Part shown: positions 63,936-64,000 of the stretch, piece by piece
Layout: each line of letters begins with the position of its first letter
Numbering within the stretch: position 1 is the first letter of the stretch
Assembly (NCBI RefSeq): GCF_046602855.1
Contig: NZ_JBKINJ010000002.1
Span: 434,001 to 498,000 of the forward strand
Reading direction: 5' to 3'
DNA length: 64,000 bases
From: Gracilimonas sp046602855
GTDB lineage: Bacteria; Bacteroidota; Rhodothermia; Balneolales; Balneolaceae
Made by a program: the position numbers and the translations under genes
Notes under the pieces: model-generated
The model's input: only the letters and a program-made list of their open reading frames with translations
Databases searched by the model: none
Told to the model about the DNA's origin: nothing

Positions 63936-64000
63936 TTATTTATCGGAATCAGTTTTTGAATCTTCCGAGCCGTGTTCAGTGTTCTTTTTCCCCTCATGCA
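63936..64000 (-). CDS. C-terminal end of a gene running out of the window
   Basis: On the reverse strand an open frame enters from the right edge and ends at a TAA (63936-63938), encoding a charged tail HEGKKNTEHGSEDSKTDSDK. It is too short to identify. It is listed because it is a plausible hydrophilic C-terminus converging on the lipoprotein gene. Confidence 0.35.
   Translation of the reverse strand, partial: HEGKKNTEHGSEDSKTDSDK

Overview
The window reads as a chromosomal segment of an FCB-group bacterium, most likely Balneolota/Rhodothermota (Balneola or Gracilimonas-like) or a close Bacteroidota relative. The reasons are many signal peptides ending in ..AQ, a DUF4270 lipoprotein, a Bacteroidota-type FabI, a 369-residue NadA with the long-form cysteines, a nucleoid-associated HU-like/SPOR membrane protein, weak ribosome binding sites and moderate GC. 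This lineage is inferred from gene content only. No rRNA, tRNA, CRISPR array, phage or complete insertion sequence was seen.

Layout. 1-8.1 kb: a beta-propeller gene cut by the window edge and apparently frameshifted, a beta-lactamase-fold hydrolase, an NAD(P)-binding protein, two secreted M20 peptidases and a secreted GH13 amylase. The amylase is bracketed by related copies of a non-coding repeat. 8.7-16.9 kb: prfC, a SulP transporter, a lipoprotein metalloprotease with an archaemetzincin-like metal site, dinB, fabI, ruvC and ruvA, with four hairpins packed between ruvC and ruvA, then a small membrane gene with an internal stop. 17-30.3 kb: an RND efflux pair, a frameshifted PH-domain-like gene, fhs, a DUF2267 protein, an Fpg/Nei glycosylase, polX, ligA and a sugar nucleotidyltransferase. 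30.4-44.3 kb: a membrane-fused MurF-like ligase, a LolC/E-type permease, glgB, malQ, a ComA-like protein, a stand-alone half of a starch synthase, DUF4270, an outer-membrane barrel, a TPR protein and rho.

44.3-50.9 kb: a reverse-strand operon purS-clpS-purQ-lptB-rhodanese, then miaA, dnaN, a SAM hydroxide adenosyltransferase and a methyltransferase. 51-57.9 kb: a second beta-propeller gene between perfect 17-bp inverted repeats, argS, a DsbA-like thioredoxin, and a cysteine desulfurase divergent from nadC-nadA. 58-64 kb: an outer-membrane barrel, two HU-like genes (the second carrying a membrane helix and a SPOR domain), ExbB/TolQ, ExbD/TolR, TonB and a cysteine-rich lipoprotein, all co-directional and tightly spaced.

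The most system-like stretch is 57.99-63.92 kb. It places predicted DNA-binding, peptidoglycan-binding, proton-driven motor and outer-membrane parts in one run, which suggests a link between nucleoid, cell wall and outer membrane. A second candidate is 35.7-42.9 kb, where a phosphosulfolactate-synthase-like enzyme and a starch-synthase half that has lost its ADP-glucose loop sit between glycogen genes and a surface-protein set. Three genes in the first 22 kb look disrupted (a 7-T run, an in-frame TAA, a frame change). This could mean sequence errors, phase variation or decay.
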